From positions 310,001 to 374,000 of the forward strand of contig NZ_CP083451.1 of the NCBI RefSeq assembly GCF_020080045.1: 64,000 bases of DNA, written 5' to 3'. The notes beneath the pieces are model-generated. The model saw only the letters and a program-made list of their open reading frames with translations, ran no database searches and was not told the DNA's origin. The stretch is from Comamonas odontotermitis (GTDB taxonomy: Bacteria; Pseudomonadota; Gammaproteobacteria; Burkholderiales; Burkholderiaceae_C). Made by a program: the position numbers and the translations under genes. Position 1 is the stretch's first letter. Each line of letters begins with the position of its first letter. Shown here piece after piece: positions 1 through 8,871 of this stretch.

Positions 1-1
1 G

Positions 2-400
2 CGCACCGCGCTGCAAGACCCGGAGGCGCTGGCGCGTGCACGCATTCACGTGGAAGACATCGCGGGGCCGGTGATGCTGCTGTCGGGCACCGACGACGGC
101 TCCTGGCCTTCGAGCATCTACGCAGGCATCGTGCGCGACAAGCTCGCCGAGGTGCAGCATCCGCACGATGTGCAGTGGCTGGATTTCGAGCGCGCCGGCC
201 ACGCAATTCTCTTTCCCTATGTGCCGACCACGCAGCTGGTCTACGCCCACCCGGTGTCGGGCAAGGTCAGCACCGGCGGCGGCAACCCGGCCGATAACGC
301 CCATGCCGATGCGGCGTCGTGGCAAGGGGTGCTCCGCTTTCTCGAACGCGCGGTGCAGGCACGTGCCAATGTTGCCCAAGCATCAGCCACCCATTCATAA
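2..400 (+). CDS. BAAT-type acyl-CoA thioesterase / alpha-beta hydrolase, C-terminal part
   Basis: This is the 3' end of a gene that begins before the window; about 132 residues are visible in an open frame. The segment GPVMLLSGTDDGSWPS, then RAGHAILFPY, then a GGGNPADNAHADAASWQ stretch before the stop, matches the C-terminal region of the BAAT/acyl-CoA thioester hydrolase family. In that family the Asp of the GxDDxxWPS loop and the His of the GH motif complete a catalytic triad whose nucleophile lies upstream of this window. The two CMD-domain genes that follow at 16 bp and with an ATGA overlap suggest one operon. The substrate is unknown. The family call is fairly secure but the function is not. 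Confidence 0.75.
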   Translation, partial: RTALQDPEALARARIHVEDIAGPVMLLSGTDDGSWPSSIYAGIVRDKLAEVQHPHDVQWLDFERAGHAILFPYVPTTQLVYAHPVSGKVSTGGGNPADNAHADAASWQGVLRFLERAVQARANVAQASATHS

Positions 401-416
401 ATCCAAGGAGTCCTGT

Positions 417-944
417 ATGACCACCCCTGTCACCGATGACCTGATCGACCAGTTGGTTGGCCTGGCACCTGGCAGCCGTACCTATGCGGCGCGTCACCAG
501 CGCGAGAAGGTTGCCGCCGCCACCCAGGGCAGCTACAACGCGTTGTTCGATCCGGCACTGCCCGATCTCACGCTCACCGAGCGTCTGCTGGTGGCGCTGT
601 ACGCCAGCCGCCTGACGCCTGCGCCCGAACTGGCCGCGCATTACCGGGAGCGCCTGCAGCAGGCGCAGGCCGATGCCGCACTCATCCAGGTGGCTGAGGC
701 CGGCGAGCCGCAAGATGCCCAGCGCCTGAACCAGCCGCGGCTGGCCGCCATCCTCTCCTTCACCCGCACGCTGATCGAAAAGCCGGTGGAAGGCGACAAG
801 GCCGTCTTGCTGGCTTTGCCTGCAGCGGGCATCAGCACACCCGCCGTGGTGGCGCTGTCGCAGCTGATTGCCTTTCTTTCCTACCAGGTGCGGCTCGTGG
901 CCGGCCTCAAAGCCATGAAAGCATCCGAGGAGGCACACGCATGA
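417..944 (+). CDS. CMD-domain protein, Avi_7170-like
   Basis: This 175-residue protein is alpha-helical and resembles the carboxymuconolactone decarboxylase (CMD/AhpD-like) superfamily type called Avi_7170. It lacks the CxxC redox pair, which is present in its partner encoded immediately downstream. The start at the ATG is preceded by AAGGAG, which excludes the longer upstream reading in the same frame. The stop overlaps the next start as ATGA, so the two are probably translationally coupled and may form a complex. The pairing of a CxxC-less and a CxxC-containing CMD protein is typical of this family pair. The physiological substrate is not known. Confidence 0.75.
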   Translation: MTTPVTDDLIDQLVGLAPGSRTYAARHQREKVAAATQGSYNALFDPALPDLTLTERLLVALYASRLTPAPELAAHYRERLQQAQADAALIQVAEAGEPQDAQRLNQPRLAAILSFTRTLIEKPVEGDKAVLLALPAAGISTPAVVALSQLIAFLSYQVRLVAGLKAMKASEEAHA

Positions 945-1549
945 GCACGCCCGCTACTTTCCAGCCCGCCACGGTCATCCGCTCCCACGGCTTCACCAAC
1001 GAGTCGCTCGAATGGAAGGCCTGGCTGGATGTGGTTCAACTGGGCGAGGCCACGCCCGATCAGATGGCCGTTCTGGAAGAAAGCCATCCCAAGGCCAAGA
1101 CTTCGGACTACTACCTCTTTCTGGTGCACCAGCCGCACATCCTGCGTGAGCGCTCCACCGCTTTCAACGCCATCATGTATGCACCGGGTGGCCTCTCGCG
1201 CGCCGAGCGGGAGCTGGGGGCCACGGTGGTCTCGCGCATCAATGGCTGCGTGTACTGCGGCTCGGTGCATGCCCAGCGTTTTGAGCAGCTTGCCAAGCGC
1301 AGCGACACCATTGCGCAGGTGTTTGAGCAACCTGAGACCGCAGGCACTACGGCCCGCGAAAAGGCGATCGTGCAGTTCTCCATCAAGATCACCGAGCAGC
1401 CCGCAGCGCTGGATGCGGGAGACATTGATGCGCTCCAGGCCGAAGGCCTGAACGAAGGCGAGATTCTTGACCTGCTGCATTCCGACGCCATCTTCGCCTG
1501 GGCCAACCGCCTGATGCTGAACCTGGGCGAGCCGCTGCTGCCTGCCTGA
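941..1549 (+). CDS. Alkylhydroperoxidase (CMD) domain protein, Avi_7169-like
   Basis: This 202-residue protein carries the AhpD-type active-site signature INGCVYCGSVHAQRF: two cysteines separated by two residues, with a downstream His. That signature supports peroxidase or thiol-redox chemistry. It overlaps the preceding CMD gene by four bases and is the last gene of this plus-strand group, converging on comM with about 20 bp between the two stop codons. The family, described as Avi_7169-type, commonly sits beside flavin monooxygenase and transporter genes. Those would lie upstream of this window, so the pathway cannot be named here. Confidence 0.8.
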   Translation: MSTPATFQPATVIRSHGFTNESLEWKAWLDVVQLGEATPDQMAVLEESHPKAKTSDYYLFLVHQPHILRERSTAFNAIMYAPGGLSRAERELGATVVSRINGCVYCGSVHAQRFEQLAKRSDTIAQVFEQPETAGTTAREKAIVQFSIKITEQPAALDAGDIDALQAEGLNEGEILDLLHSDAIFAWANRLMLNLGEPLLPA

Positions 1550-1570
1550 AGCGCATTTTTGATCGTGTAA

Positions 1571-3109
1571 TCACCCGGCTGCGCTGAGCAAGGCGCGCCG
1601 GTACTGAATGGCTTCGGCCACATGGGCAGGAGTGACCGCCTTGGATTGCGCCAGGTCGGCAATCGAGCGGGCCACGCGCAGCGCGCGGTGCACGCCGCGT
1701 GCCGACCAGCCAAGCTTGGCTGCCGCGTTCTGCAGCAGTTGCAGTGCGGCTGGCTCGGCCTGGGCGTGTGCATCGAGTGCCTGGCCCTGCAGTTGCTGGT
1801 TGAGCGTGCCTTGCCGCGCAAGCGCCATGGCGCGGGCAGCCGCCACCCGCTCGCGGATGGCGGCCGAGGGCTCGGCGGGCGGGGCGGTCAGCAGTTCATC
1901 CGCAGGCAGCGGCGTCACCTCGATATGCAGGTCGATACGGTCGAGCAAAGGGCCACTGATGCGGGACTGGTAGCGGCTGACCTGATCGGGCGTGCAGCGG
2001 CAGGCGCGCTGGCGCGAGCCGCGAAACCCGCAGGGGCAGGGGTTCATCGCGGCAATCAGTGTGAATCGGGCGGGAAAGCTCGCCTGCTGCGCGGCCCGGG
2101 CAATGGTGATGTGGCCTGTCTCCAGCGGCTCGCGCAGGGCTTCGAGCGCGGCGCGCGGAAACTCCGGAAACTCGTCCAGAAAAAGAATTCCATGGTGCGC
2201 GAGAGAGATGGCGCCGGGTTTGGGTGGACTGCCGCCGCCCACCAGGGCAACTGCACTGGCAGTGTGGTGTGGCGCCATCGTGGTGCGCTGGCCCCAGTGG
2301 CGTGCATCAAAACGGCCCACCAGGCTGTGCAGGGCGGCGTTTTCCAGGGCTTCGGCAATCTGCAGCGGTGGCAGCAGCCCGGCAAAGCGCTGGGCCAGCA
2401 TGGATTTGCCCGCGCCGGGAGACCCGAGCATCAGCACATTGTGTCCGCCGCTCGCTGCAATCTCAAGGGCGCGCTTGCTGGCCGCCTGGCCTTTGACGTC
2501 GCGCATGTCGAAGGCGTCCGCATCGGGCCGCTGGGTCTGCGGGGGCACGCGGCTCCACTGGCTGCGTGCTGCATCTTGCGCACCAGCGCTGGCCGGGGCA
2601 AAGTGCTGCACCACGTCCAGCAGGTGTTCGGCGCGGTAGACCTCGGCGTCAGGTACCAACGCAGCCTCTTCGGCACTGCCCGGCGGAAGGACCTGGCGCA
2701 CCTGCTGGCCGCGCTGGTGCAGGTCCATGCTGGCGGCCAGGGCTCCGCGCACCGGGCGCAGCGCGCCGGACAGCGACAGCTCGCCGGCAAATTCGTAGTG
2801 TGCGAGCTGGCTGGCGTCGATCACGCCCGAGGCGGCGAGGATACCGACGGCAATTGCCAGATCGAAACGGCCCGATTCCTTGGGCAGATCGGCAGGCGCA
2901 AGGTTGACGGTGATGCGCTTGTTGTGGGGAAACTCCAGCCCACTGTTCTGCAGCGCCGAGCGCACGCGCTCGCGGGCTTCCTTCACTTCCAGGTCGGCCA
3001 GACCCACCAGCGTGAAGCTGGGCAGGCCATTGGCCAGATGCACTTCGACAGCAACGGCATGGGCGGTCAAACCCACCAGTGCACGGCTGTGCACCACGGC
3101 GAGACTCAT
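1571..3109 (-). CDS. comM: Mg-chelatase-like AAA+ ATPase ComM (YifB)
   Basis: This 512-residue protein is full length for the ComM/YifB family. An N-terminal Lon-protease-like fold (MSLAVVHSRALVGL, then KRITVNLAPADLPKESGRFDLAIA) precedes the AAA+ module with Walker A GSPGAGKS. A cysteine group follows (MNPCPCGFRGS, then CRC), and the C-terminus has the Mg-chelatase-type SARGVHRALRVARSIADL motif. ComM is a hexameric helicase that promotes branch migration during natural transformation. I chose the internal ATG because an AAAGGA ribosome site lies 8 bases upstream and it matches the conserved family N-terminus; a longer in-frame reading to 3202 exists. An NtrC-like palindrome lies just upstream but more likely serves the divergent porin gene. 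Confidence 0.93.
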   Translation of the reverse strand: MSLAVVHSRALVGLTAHAVAVEVHLANGLPSFTLVGLADLEVKEARERVRSALQNSGLEFPHNKRITVNLAPADLPKESGRFDLAIAVGILAASGVIDASQLAHYEFAGELSLSGALRPVRGALAASMDLHQRGQQVRQVLPPGSAEEAALVPDAEVYRAEHLLDVVQHFAPASAGAQDAARSQWSRVPPQTQRPDADAFDMRDVKGQAASKRALEIAASGGHNVLMLGSPGAGKSMLAQRFAGLLPPLQIAEALENAALHSLVGRFDARHWGQRTTMAPHHTASAVALVGGGSPPKPGAISLAHHGILFLDEFPEFPRAALEALREPLETGHITIARAAQQASFPARFTLIAAMNPCPCGFRGSRQRACRCTPDQVSRYQSRISGPLLDRIDLHIEVTPLPADELLTAPPAEPSAAIRERVAAARAMALARQGTLNQQLQGQALDAHAQAEPAALQLLQNAAAKLGWSARGVHRALRVARSIADLAQSKAVTPAHVAEAIQYRRALLSAAG

Positions 3110-3123
3110 GGGGATCATCCTTT

Positions 3124-3138
3124 GCACCAAATTGGTGC
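3124..3138. promoter_or_regulatory. Candidate NtrC-binding site
   Basis: The palindrome GCACCAAATTGGTGC has perfect GCACC/GGTGC arms five bases apart, as in the NtrC consensus. It lies about 210 bases upstream of a sigma-54-like promoter, a normal distance for an NtrC enhancer. The downstream genes are a porin, glnK and amtB, the classic NtrC regulon. Confidence 0.65.
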
Positions 3139-3344
3139 GATTTCCCGCCTCTGAGACGGACAGGGCTGCTTTGAGCATGGCGAAAGCCGTTATTTCGGGC
3201 AAGCGGTAGCCGCCAGGAGGTGCGGATGCGTCGCCCGGGCGATACAGGCGGCAGCCAACTGCCTGCCGGAAGGCGCCACACTTTCAAAAACCATAGCGCA
3301 CGGCGCTTTCTGGATCAGCACAAGAGGGTGATGAACTTTGAAGC

Positions 3345-3360
3345 TGGCACGCTCTGTGCA
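3345..3360 (+). promoter_or_regulatory. Candidate sigma-54 (RpoN) promoter
   Basis: TGGCACGCTCTGTGCA has GG and GC exactly ten bases apart. It matches the -24/-12 consensus TGGCACG-N4-TTGCA with one mismatch. It is placed 40 bases before the porin start codon and downstream of the NtrC-like palindrome, so transcription would begin near 3372. Confidence 0.65.
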
Positions 3361-3400
3361 TTGCATCGGCCATACGAGATCACCAATAAGGAGTGTGGCA

Positions 3401-4138
3401 ATGGCTGAAAGCAAGCGGGGTTGGGCGGTATGGATCGGGGCTGTGTGCGTGGTGCTGCCGATGGCAGCCAGTGCGCAGCTGACGGCCAATGTGGGTCTGA
3501 CGACCAACTACAAGTTCCGTGGGCAGGATCAAAAGACATCGAGCGCCCGCTGGGTCAAGCCGGCGCTGCAGGGAGGGGTGGATTACACGTTCGGCGAATC
3601 CGGCTTCTACGTGGGTAACTGGAATTCGACCGTGCAATGGCTGGACGGCAACCGCGTGGAAATGGATTTCTACGGTGGCTACAAGTTCAAGGCGGCCGAT
3701 GTGGATTGGGACGTGGGTCTGCTGACCTATGTGTACCCCGGCAATACCACCGGCAACACGACCGAACTGTATGGCGCGGGCACCTATGGTCCGGTGACGG
3801 TGAAATACTCGCACACCGTGTCGAAGGATTACTTTGGCTGGGCGGGCAACAAGATCGACGGATCGATGAAAGGCCGCAACACCGGCTACCTGAATGTGGC
3901 GTTTGCGCAGGAAGTGGCGCCCAAGACGACGCTGAAGGTGTCTGTGGGCTACACGCGGTTTTCCAGCGATATCAAGGACCTTGGGGTGCCCAACTACCTG
4001 GATTACAGCGTGGGCGGCAGCTATGACCTGGGAGATGGCCTGTCGCTCAGCGCCGCCTGGGTGGGGGCCAACAAGACCGGTGATTTCGGGTTCGTGAACA
4101 AGGGCCGTGCGATTGTCAGCCTGGCCAAGACGTTTTGA
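3401..4138 (+). CDS. TorF-family putative outer-membrane porin
   Basis: This 245-residue protein has a signal peptide (WIGAVCVVLPMAASAQ) followed by amphipathic beta-strand sequence ending in Phe (VSLAKTF), typical of outer-membrane beta-barrels. The opening LTANVGLTTNYKFRGQDQ is characteristic of the Gcw_chp/TorF putative porin family. It precedes glnK by 35 bp with AAGGAG before its own ATG. The NtrC-like site and sigma-54 promoter upstream suggest that porin, glnK and amtB are induced together under nitrogen limitation. It might therefore help small nitrogen compounds cross the outer membrane, but the solute is unknown. Confidence 0.85.
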   Translation: MAESKRGWAVWIGAVCVVLPMAASAQLTANVGLTTNYKFRGQDQKTSSARWVKPALQGGVDYTFGESGFYVGNWNSTVQWLDGNRVEMDFYGGYKFKAADVDWDVGLLTYVYPGNTTGNTTELYGAGTYGPVTVKYSHTVSKDYFGWAGNKIDGSMKGRNTGYLNVAFAQEVAPKTTLKVSVGYTRFSSDIKDLGVPNYLDYSVGGSYDLGDGLSLSAAWVGANKTGDFGFVNKGRAIVSLAKTF

Positions 4139-4161
4139 TGCTGCACCGCTGCAGCGCATGA

Positions 4162-4518
<357 letters not shown>

Positions 4519-4519
4519 A

Positions 4520-4567
4520 AGATAGCTAATTGCGCTTGATGGATAAGCGCTAGAGGCCAATTTATCT
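4520..4567. repeat. Dispersed intergenic hairpin element, copy in glnK-amtB gap
   Basis: AGCTAATTGCGCTTGATGG followed by ATAAGCGCTAGAGGCCAAT forms a small hairpin around GCGCTT/AAGCGC. The same AGCT...GCGCTT...GCGC...AGAGGCC layout recurs in other gaps of this window in either orientation. It nearly fills the glnK-amtB gap and could attenuate transcription or stabilise the glnK end. Confidence 0.6.
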
Positions 4568-4583
4568 AAAAGGTGTGAATAAC

Positions 4584-5882
4584 ATGCGACGACTACTTTC
4601 TCTGGCAGGAGCAGCGGCAGCGGCGGTTGCCGCTGGCAGCGCCATGGCAGCCGATGCGGCGCCTGCACTCAACAGCGGCGATACGGCGTGGATGCTGACA
4701 TCCACCATGCTGGTGATCCTGATGGTGATCCCGGGCCTGGCGCTGTTCTACGGCGGCCTGGTGCGCAGCAAGAACATGCTGTCGGTGCTGGCGCAGGTGT
4801 TCGTGATCTTTTCGCTGATCACGGTGCTGTGGGCGGTGTACGGCTACTCGCTCGCCTTTGCGGGAGAAGGCAACTTCTTCGGCGGCTTCGACAAGGCCTT
4901 CCTCGCGGGCATCAAGCCCGACACCTTGTCGGCGGCGCTGGCAACCATTCCTGAGTTCGTGTTCGTCTCGTTCCAGTCCACCTTCGCTGCCATCACCGTG
5001 GCGCTGATCGTGGGTGCATTTGCCGAGCGCATCAAGTTCTCTGCCGTTCTCCTGTTCTCGGTGCTGTGGTTCACCTTCAGCTACATCCCCATGGCGCACA
5101 TGGTGTGGGGTGGTGGCCTGCTGGCCAAGGACGGCGCGCTCGACTTTGCGGGCGGCACCGTGGTGCACATCAACGCTGCCGTTGCTGGCCTGGTGGGTTC
5201 GTACATGGTGGGCAAGCGCATCGGCTTTGGCCGCGAAGCGCTGGCACCGCACAGCCTGACGCTGACCATGGTGGGCGCATCGCTGCTGTGGGTGGGCTGG
5301 TTTGGCTTCAATGCGGGCTCGGCGGGGGCTGCCAACGGCATTGCCGGTCTGGCGTTCATCAACACCATTTTGGCCACGGGCGCCGCAGCGATGGGCTGGA
5401 TTGCCGCCGAAGCACTGCACAAGGGCAAGGCCTCGATGCTGGGCGCCGCATCGGGCGCAGTGGCCGGGCTGGTCTGCATCACGCCTGCTGCGGGTCTGGT
5501 GGGGCCCATGGGCTCGATCATCATGGGCGCCATCGCCGGGCCGCTGTGCCTGTGGGGCGTGTCGGGACTCAAGCGCATGCTCAAGGCCGACGACACCTGC
5601 GACGTGTTCGGCGTGCACGGCGTGGGCGGTATTCTGGGCGCGATCCTGACGGGGGTGTTCTGTGCATCCAGCCTGGGCGGTGTGGAGCCGGAAGGCTACA
5701 ACATGGCCCACCAGGTGTGGGTGCAGGTCAAGAGCGTGCTGATGACCCTGGCGTGGTCTGGCGTGGTGGCAGCGGTGTCGTTTGCCGTCTGCAAGTACAC
5801 CATCGGGCTGCGGGTGTCGGAAGAGGCCGAGCGCGAAGGCCTGGACATCAGCACGCACGGCGAGGTGGCCTACAGCCGCTGA
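4584..5882 (+). CDS. amtB: Ammonium transporter AmtB
   Basis: This 432-residue Amt/Rh-family channel has a cleavable-looking N-terminal signal (AAAAAVAAGSAMAAD) before eleven predicted membrane segments. Family marks include the GLVRSKNMLSVL segment, the first conserved pore His in GGTVVHINAAVAGLVG and the second in DVFGVHGVGGILGAILTG. It conducts ammonium-derived NH3 across the inner membrane and is blocked by GlnK, whose gene precedes it. The ATG used has AAAAGG upstream; a GTG three codons earlier is also possible. A rho-independent terminator follows, so it is the last gene of the porin-glnK-amtB group. Confidence 0.95.
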   Translation: MRRLLSLAGAAAAAVAAGSAMAADAAPALNSGDTAWMLTSTMLVILMVIPGLALFYGGLVRSKNMLSVLAQVFVIFSLITVLWAVYGYSLAFAGEGNFFGGFDKAFLAGIKPDTLSAALATIPEFVFVSFQSTFAAITVALIVGAFAERIKFSAVLLFSVLWFTFSYIPMAHMVWGGGLLAKDGALDFAGGTVVHINAAVAGLVGSYMVGKRIGFGREALAPHSLTLTMVGASLLWVGWFGFNAGSAGAANGIAGLAFINTILATGAAAMGWIAAEALHKGKASMLGAASGAVAGLVCITPAAGLVGPMGSIIMGAIAGPLCLWGVSGLKRMLKADDTCDVFGVHGVGGILGAILTGVFCASSLGGVEPEGYNMAHQVWVQVKSVLMTLAWSGVVAAVSFAVCKYTIGLRVSEEAEREGLDISTHGEVAYSR

Positions 5883-5903
5883 TCGTTCCTCATACTCCTT
5901 GGG

Positions 5904-5940
5904 AGGCCGGACGGGCGAAGAGCCTGGCCGGCTTTTTTTT
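5904..5940 (+). terminator. Rho-independent terminator after amtB
   Basis: AGGCCGG at 5904-5910 pairs with CCGGCTT at 5928-5934 (one G-T pair), followed by a run of T residues to 5940. It begins 22 bases after the amtB stop. Confidence 0.7.
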
Positions 5941-5990
5941 ACTTGCGCTGCTGGCGCTGCAGCTGTGCGGCACCGTGCCGAGGAAGGTGC

Positions 5991-8243
5991 TTATTCCGTT
6001 GCGGTTGCAGGCTCGGGCCACAGGGCCAGGCCTCCTGCCAAACTGAAGGCCTGGTGGTGCCCCAGGCGCCGCAGCGCACGGGCGGCTTGGGCGCTGCGGT
6101 TGCCGCTGCGGCAGTAGAACACCACGGGCGTCTCGGCAGGCAGTGCCAGCCATTGGGGCAGTGCATTGAGCAGGCCGGACAGCGGCACCGCCTGGACGCG
6201 GTCGTCTCCTTCCAGCCCGGGTGCGCTGCCCAGCTGCTGCTCATAGGGCTCGCGCACATCGACCAGCAGCGGTGGGGTGCCTGCCTGCCGCAATGCCTGG
6301 GCCTGCTCCATGGGCAGCTCGACATGCATCGACTGCGTACAGGCATCCACGCGGGCGCCGCAGGCCATGGTCTGGTACGCGGTAGGTGCCAGGTCGCGCT
6401 CCAGCGCCTCCTTGGCGGCGGCAAAGGCCGCTGCATCCAACTGGCCCTGCAACACGCCAGCCAGCAGCGGTTGGGCCGTGCATTCCACGCCCAGCGTGCA
6501 GGCAAAACGGTCTTCGTAGTCGTGCCCCGGCAGCAGCAGCGTGTGCGGGCCAACGGCCTGCTCCAGCGTGCGCAGCGAACTGGCGTAGGCGAGCGGCTCG
6601 CTCTGGGCAAAGTCGCTGCGGCCCAAGGCGCCGGGCATCACGGTGTCGCCCACGAAGGCAAGGCGCAGCGTATCGCCCTCGTGCAGCAGGTATGCGGTGG
6701 AATCGGCTGTGTGGCCCGGCAGCGCCAGGCGCGTGAGGCGATGAGCGCCCAGCGCGATCTGCGCAGCGCCCTCAGGCCAGCCCAGCGCATCTGTGGCGCC
6801 TTCTGCCTGCAACTGGTGTGGCAGGGCTGCGCGCAGCTCGGGTGCGGAGGATTGGTGGTCGCCGTGGCTGTGGGTGTCGACAACCGCAGCCACCGTGAAT
6901 TCCCGGCAGCGCACCCATTGGGCGAGGCGGTCCACCAGCTCAGGCAGCGGATCAATCACCACGCAGCGCTGGCTGGCGGCGTCGGCCAGCAGATAGCAGC
7001 AGGCGCCGTCAACGACAAAGCGGGTCAGCAATGGAACAGCGCCATGTTCGGTAGCCTGTGGGGCTTCCATGATGCAGTTGGTGCGCAGTGCGGCGCCACA
7101 GGCGCGGATACGGGCGCAGGCTTCGTCGATCATCGCGGTGGAGTCTGCTGCGCCGAAGGACATGCGCACGGCAGCGGCCGTCTGCCATGCGGGCAGGCCC
7201 ATGGCTTCGAGCACATAGCTGGGCTGCGCCTTGGATGCGCTGCAGGCCGAACCTCCGCTCACGCGCAGGCCTGCGGCGTCAAACAGATCGAGCAGCAGCT
7301 TGGAGCTGAGCCCGGGCACCGCAAAATTCAGCGTGGTGGGCAGGCTCAGCGCGGGCGGTGCGTTGAACACCAGGCCGGCAAACGCCTCGTTCAAGGCTGA
7401 AGCCAGCCGGCTGCGGTGATCGGCAAGTGTGGCGGAATTGGCAAACGTAGCGTCATCCTGCAGCGCCTGCAGCACTGCGCCCAGCGCCGCGATGCCGGCC
7501 ATGTTCTCGGTGCCCGCGCGAAGTGCGCCTTCCTGGCCACCACCGGCCAGCAGCGGGGTAAATGGCGCGCCTTCACGCACATAGAGCATGCCCACGCCCT
7601 TGGGCGCATAGAGCTTGTGGCCGGAGAAGGGCGCGTAGTCGATGCCGCGCTCCAGGGGCTTGAGCGCCAGCTTGCCCAGTGCCTGCACACCATCCACCAG
7701 CCACAGTGCGGGGCTGCCCTGCAGTGCGCCTGCTATGGCGTCCAGGTCGCTCACAACACCTGTCTCGTTGTTGGCTGCCATGGTGCAGACCAGGCCTGCA
7801 GTGGGCGCTTGCGCGCGCAGCCAGTCCAGGTCATGGCGCCCATCCGTGCCCACCGGAATGGCCTGGATCGGCAGGTGCAGGCCCAGCACCGCGTTCCAGT
7901 GCTTGAGTGCCTCGGGTACGGCCTTGTGCTCGGTGGCGCCGTACAGCAATTGCAGCGTGGCCGTGTCGCCAGCATCCTTGCGCTGGCGCAGTGCGGTCAG
8001 CGCTGACAGCACGGCGGTCTGAATGCCCTCGGTCGCGCCGCTGGTGAACAGCAACTGTCCGGTGGGCACACCCAGCACGCGGCGCGCGGCAGCGCGCACT
8101 TCGTCCAGCAGTGCGCGGGCCTTGAGTCCGCTGCCGTGAATGCTGCTGGGGTTGCCGTAGGCATCGCCCATCACGGCCATGGCGGCGGCGCGGGCTTGCG
8201 GGAGCACGGGGGTGGTGGCGTTGGCGTCGAGGTAGATTTCCAT
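5991..8243 (-). CDS. Cysteine desulfurase / persulfide dioxygenase-like MBL / rhodanese three-domain fusion
   Basis: This 750-residue protein combines three sulfur-handling modules. Residues 1-385 are a class V PLP cysteine desulfurase, with the PLP lysine K210 in SGHK and the catalytic C334 in GGSACSAS. Residues about 400-600 are a metallo-beta-lactamase fold of the ETHE1/persulfide-dioxygenase kind (DTHSHGDH with H458, H460, D462, H463; further ligands H511, D533, H574). Residues about 645-745 are a rhodanese with active Cys711 in CRSGNRS. All key residues are present. A plausible reading is cysteine sulfur taken to persulfide, then oxidised to sulfite or moved to an acceptor within one chain. 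The divergent Lrp-type regulator suggests amino-acid control. The start at MEIYLDANATTP fits the family; a longer in-frame start at 8273 exists. Confidence 0.88.
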   Translation of the reverse strand: MEIYLDANATTPVLPQARAAAMAVMGDAYGNPSSIHGSGLKARALLDEVRAAARRVLGVPTGQLLFTSGATEGIQTAVLSALTALRQRKDAGDTATLQLLYGATEHKAVPEALKHWNAVLGLHLPIQAIPVGTDGRHDLDWLRAQAPTAGLVCTMAANNETGVVSDLDAIAGALQGSPALWLVDGVQALGKLALKPLERGIDYAPFSGHKLYAPKGVGMLYVREGAPFTPLLAGGGQEGALRAGTENMAGIAALGAVLQALQDDATFANSATLADHRSRLASALNEAFAGLVFNAPPALSLPTTLNFAVPGLSSKLLLDLFDAAGLRVSGGSACSASKAQPSYVLEAMGLPAWQTAAAVRMSFGAADSTAMIDEACARIRACGAALRTNCIMEAPQATEHGAVPLLTRFVVDGACCYLLADAASQRCVVIDPLPELVDRLAQWVRCREFTVAAVVDTHSHGDHQSSAPELRAALPHQLQAEGATDALGWPEGAAQIALGAHRLTRLALPGHTADSTAYLLHEGDTLRLAFVGDTVMPGALGRSDFAQSEPLAYASSLRTLEQAVGPHTLLLPGHDYEDRFACTLGVECTAQPLLAGVLQGQLDAAAFAAAKEALERDLAPTAYQTMACGARVDACTQSMHVELPMEQAQALRQAGTPPLLVDVREPYEQQLGSAPGLEGDDRVQAVPLSGLLNALPQWLALPAETPVVFYCRSGNRSAQAARALRRLGHHQAFSLAGGLALWPEPATATE

Positions 8244-8302
8244 ACGCAAATTGTCGGGCCCAGCCCAGGGCATACATATGCGAATTCAGCTGTTTGTGGC
8301 AC

Positions 8303-8324
8303 TATATTTGGAAGTAAATTCCAA
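8303..8324 (+). promoter_or_regulatory. Promoter/operator palindrome before the Lrp-type gene
   Basis: A -10-like TATATT (8303-8308) abuts the inverted repeat TTGGAAGTAAATTCCAA (8308-8324), six-base arms with a five-base spacer. It ends five bases before the regulator's ATG. AT-rich palindromes of this size are typical Lrp/AsnC operators, so autoregulation and control of the divergent sulfur gene are likely. No ribosome site is evident, so the message may be nearly leaderless. Confidence 0.5.
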
Positions 8325-8329
8325 TAATC

Positions 8330-8806
8330 ATGCAAAAGATAAAACTGGATTCCATTGATCGCAAGCTGCTGGAGTTGCTGCAGGCTGACGCCGAGATTCA
8401 GGTCGCCGATCTCGCAGCCCAGGTGGGCCTGTCGGCCACGCCATGCTGGCGCCGTGTTCAGCGGCTCAAGGAGGCCGGCGTCATCAAGCGCCAGGTGGTG
8501 CTGGTGGACCGCGAAAAGGTGAACGTGGGCGTCACCGTTTTCGTTGCGGTGCGCACCAGCACGCACAGCCAGGAATGGTTCGAGCGCTTTCGGGGCGCGG
8601 TGCAGGCCATTCCCGAGGTGGTGGAGTTCTACCGCATGAGCGGCGATGTGGATTACCTGCTGCGCGTGGTGGTACCCGACATTGCCGCCTATGACAAGGT
8701 CTACAAGCGACTGATTGCCGACACCCAGCTGTTCGATGTGTCGTCCAGCTTTGCGATGGAGGAGCTGAAGTTCACCACCGCGCTGCCGCTGTCCTATATT
8801 CCCTGA
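8330..8806 (+). CDS. Lrp/AsnC-family transcriptional regulator
   Basis: This 158-residue regulator has the family layout. An N-terminal winged helix-turn-helix (LDSIDRKLLELLQADAEIQ, VADLAAQVGLSATPCWRRVQ) is followed by a C-terminal RAM ligand-binding domain (IPEVVEFYRMSGDVDYLLRV). It is divergent from the cysteine desulfurase fusion across an 86-bp gap. The DecR/CyuR branch of this family responds to cysteine, so cysteine control of the neighbour is a reasonable hypothesis. The sequence alone does not assign the effector. Confidence 0.9.
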   Translation: MQKIKLDSIDRKLLELLQADAEIQVADLAAQVGLSATPCWRRVQRLKEAGVIKRQVVLVDREKVNVGVTVFVAVRTSTHSQEWFERFRGAVQAIPEVVEFYRMSGDVDYLLRVVVPDIAAYDKVYKRLIADTQLFDVSSSFAMEELKFTTALPLSYIP

Positions 8807-8871
8807 ACAGGTGCGGTGGCACAGAAAATGCAAGGCAGGCCCATGTTTCAAGTTTTTTCCGAAGGAACGCC

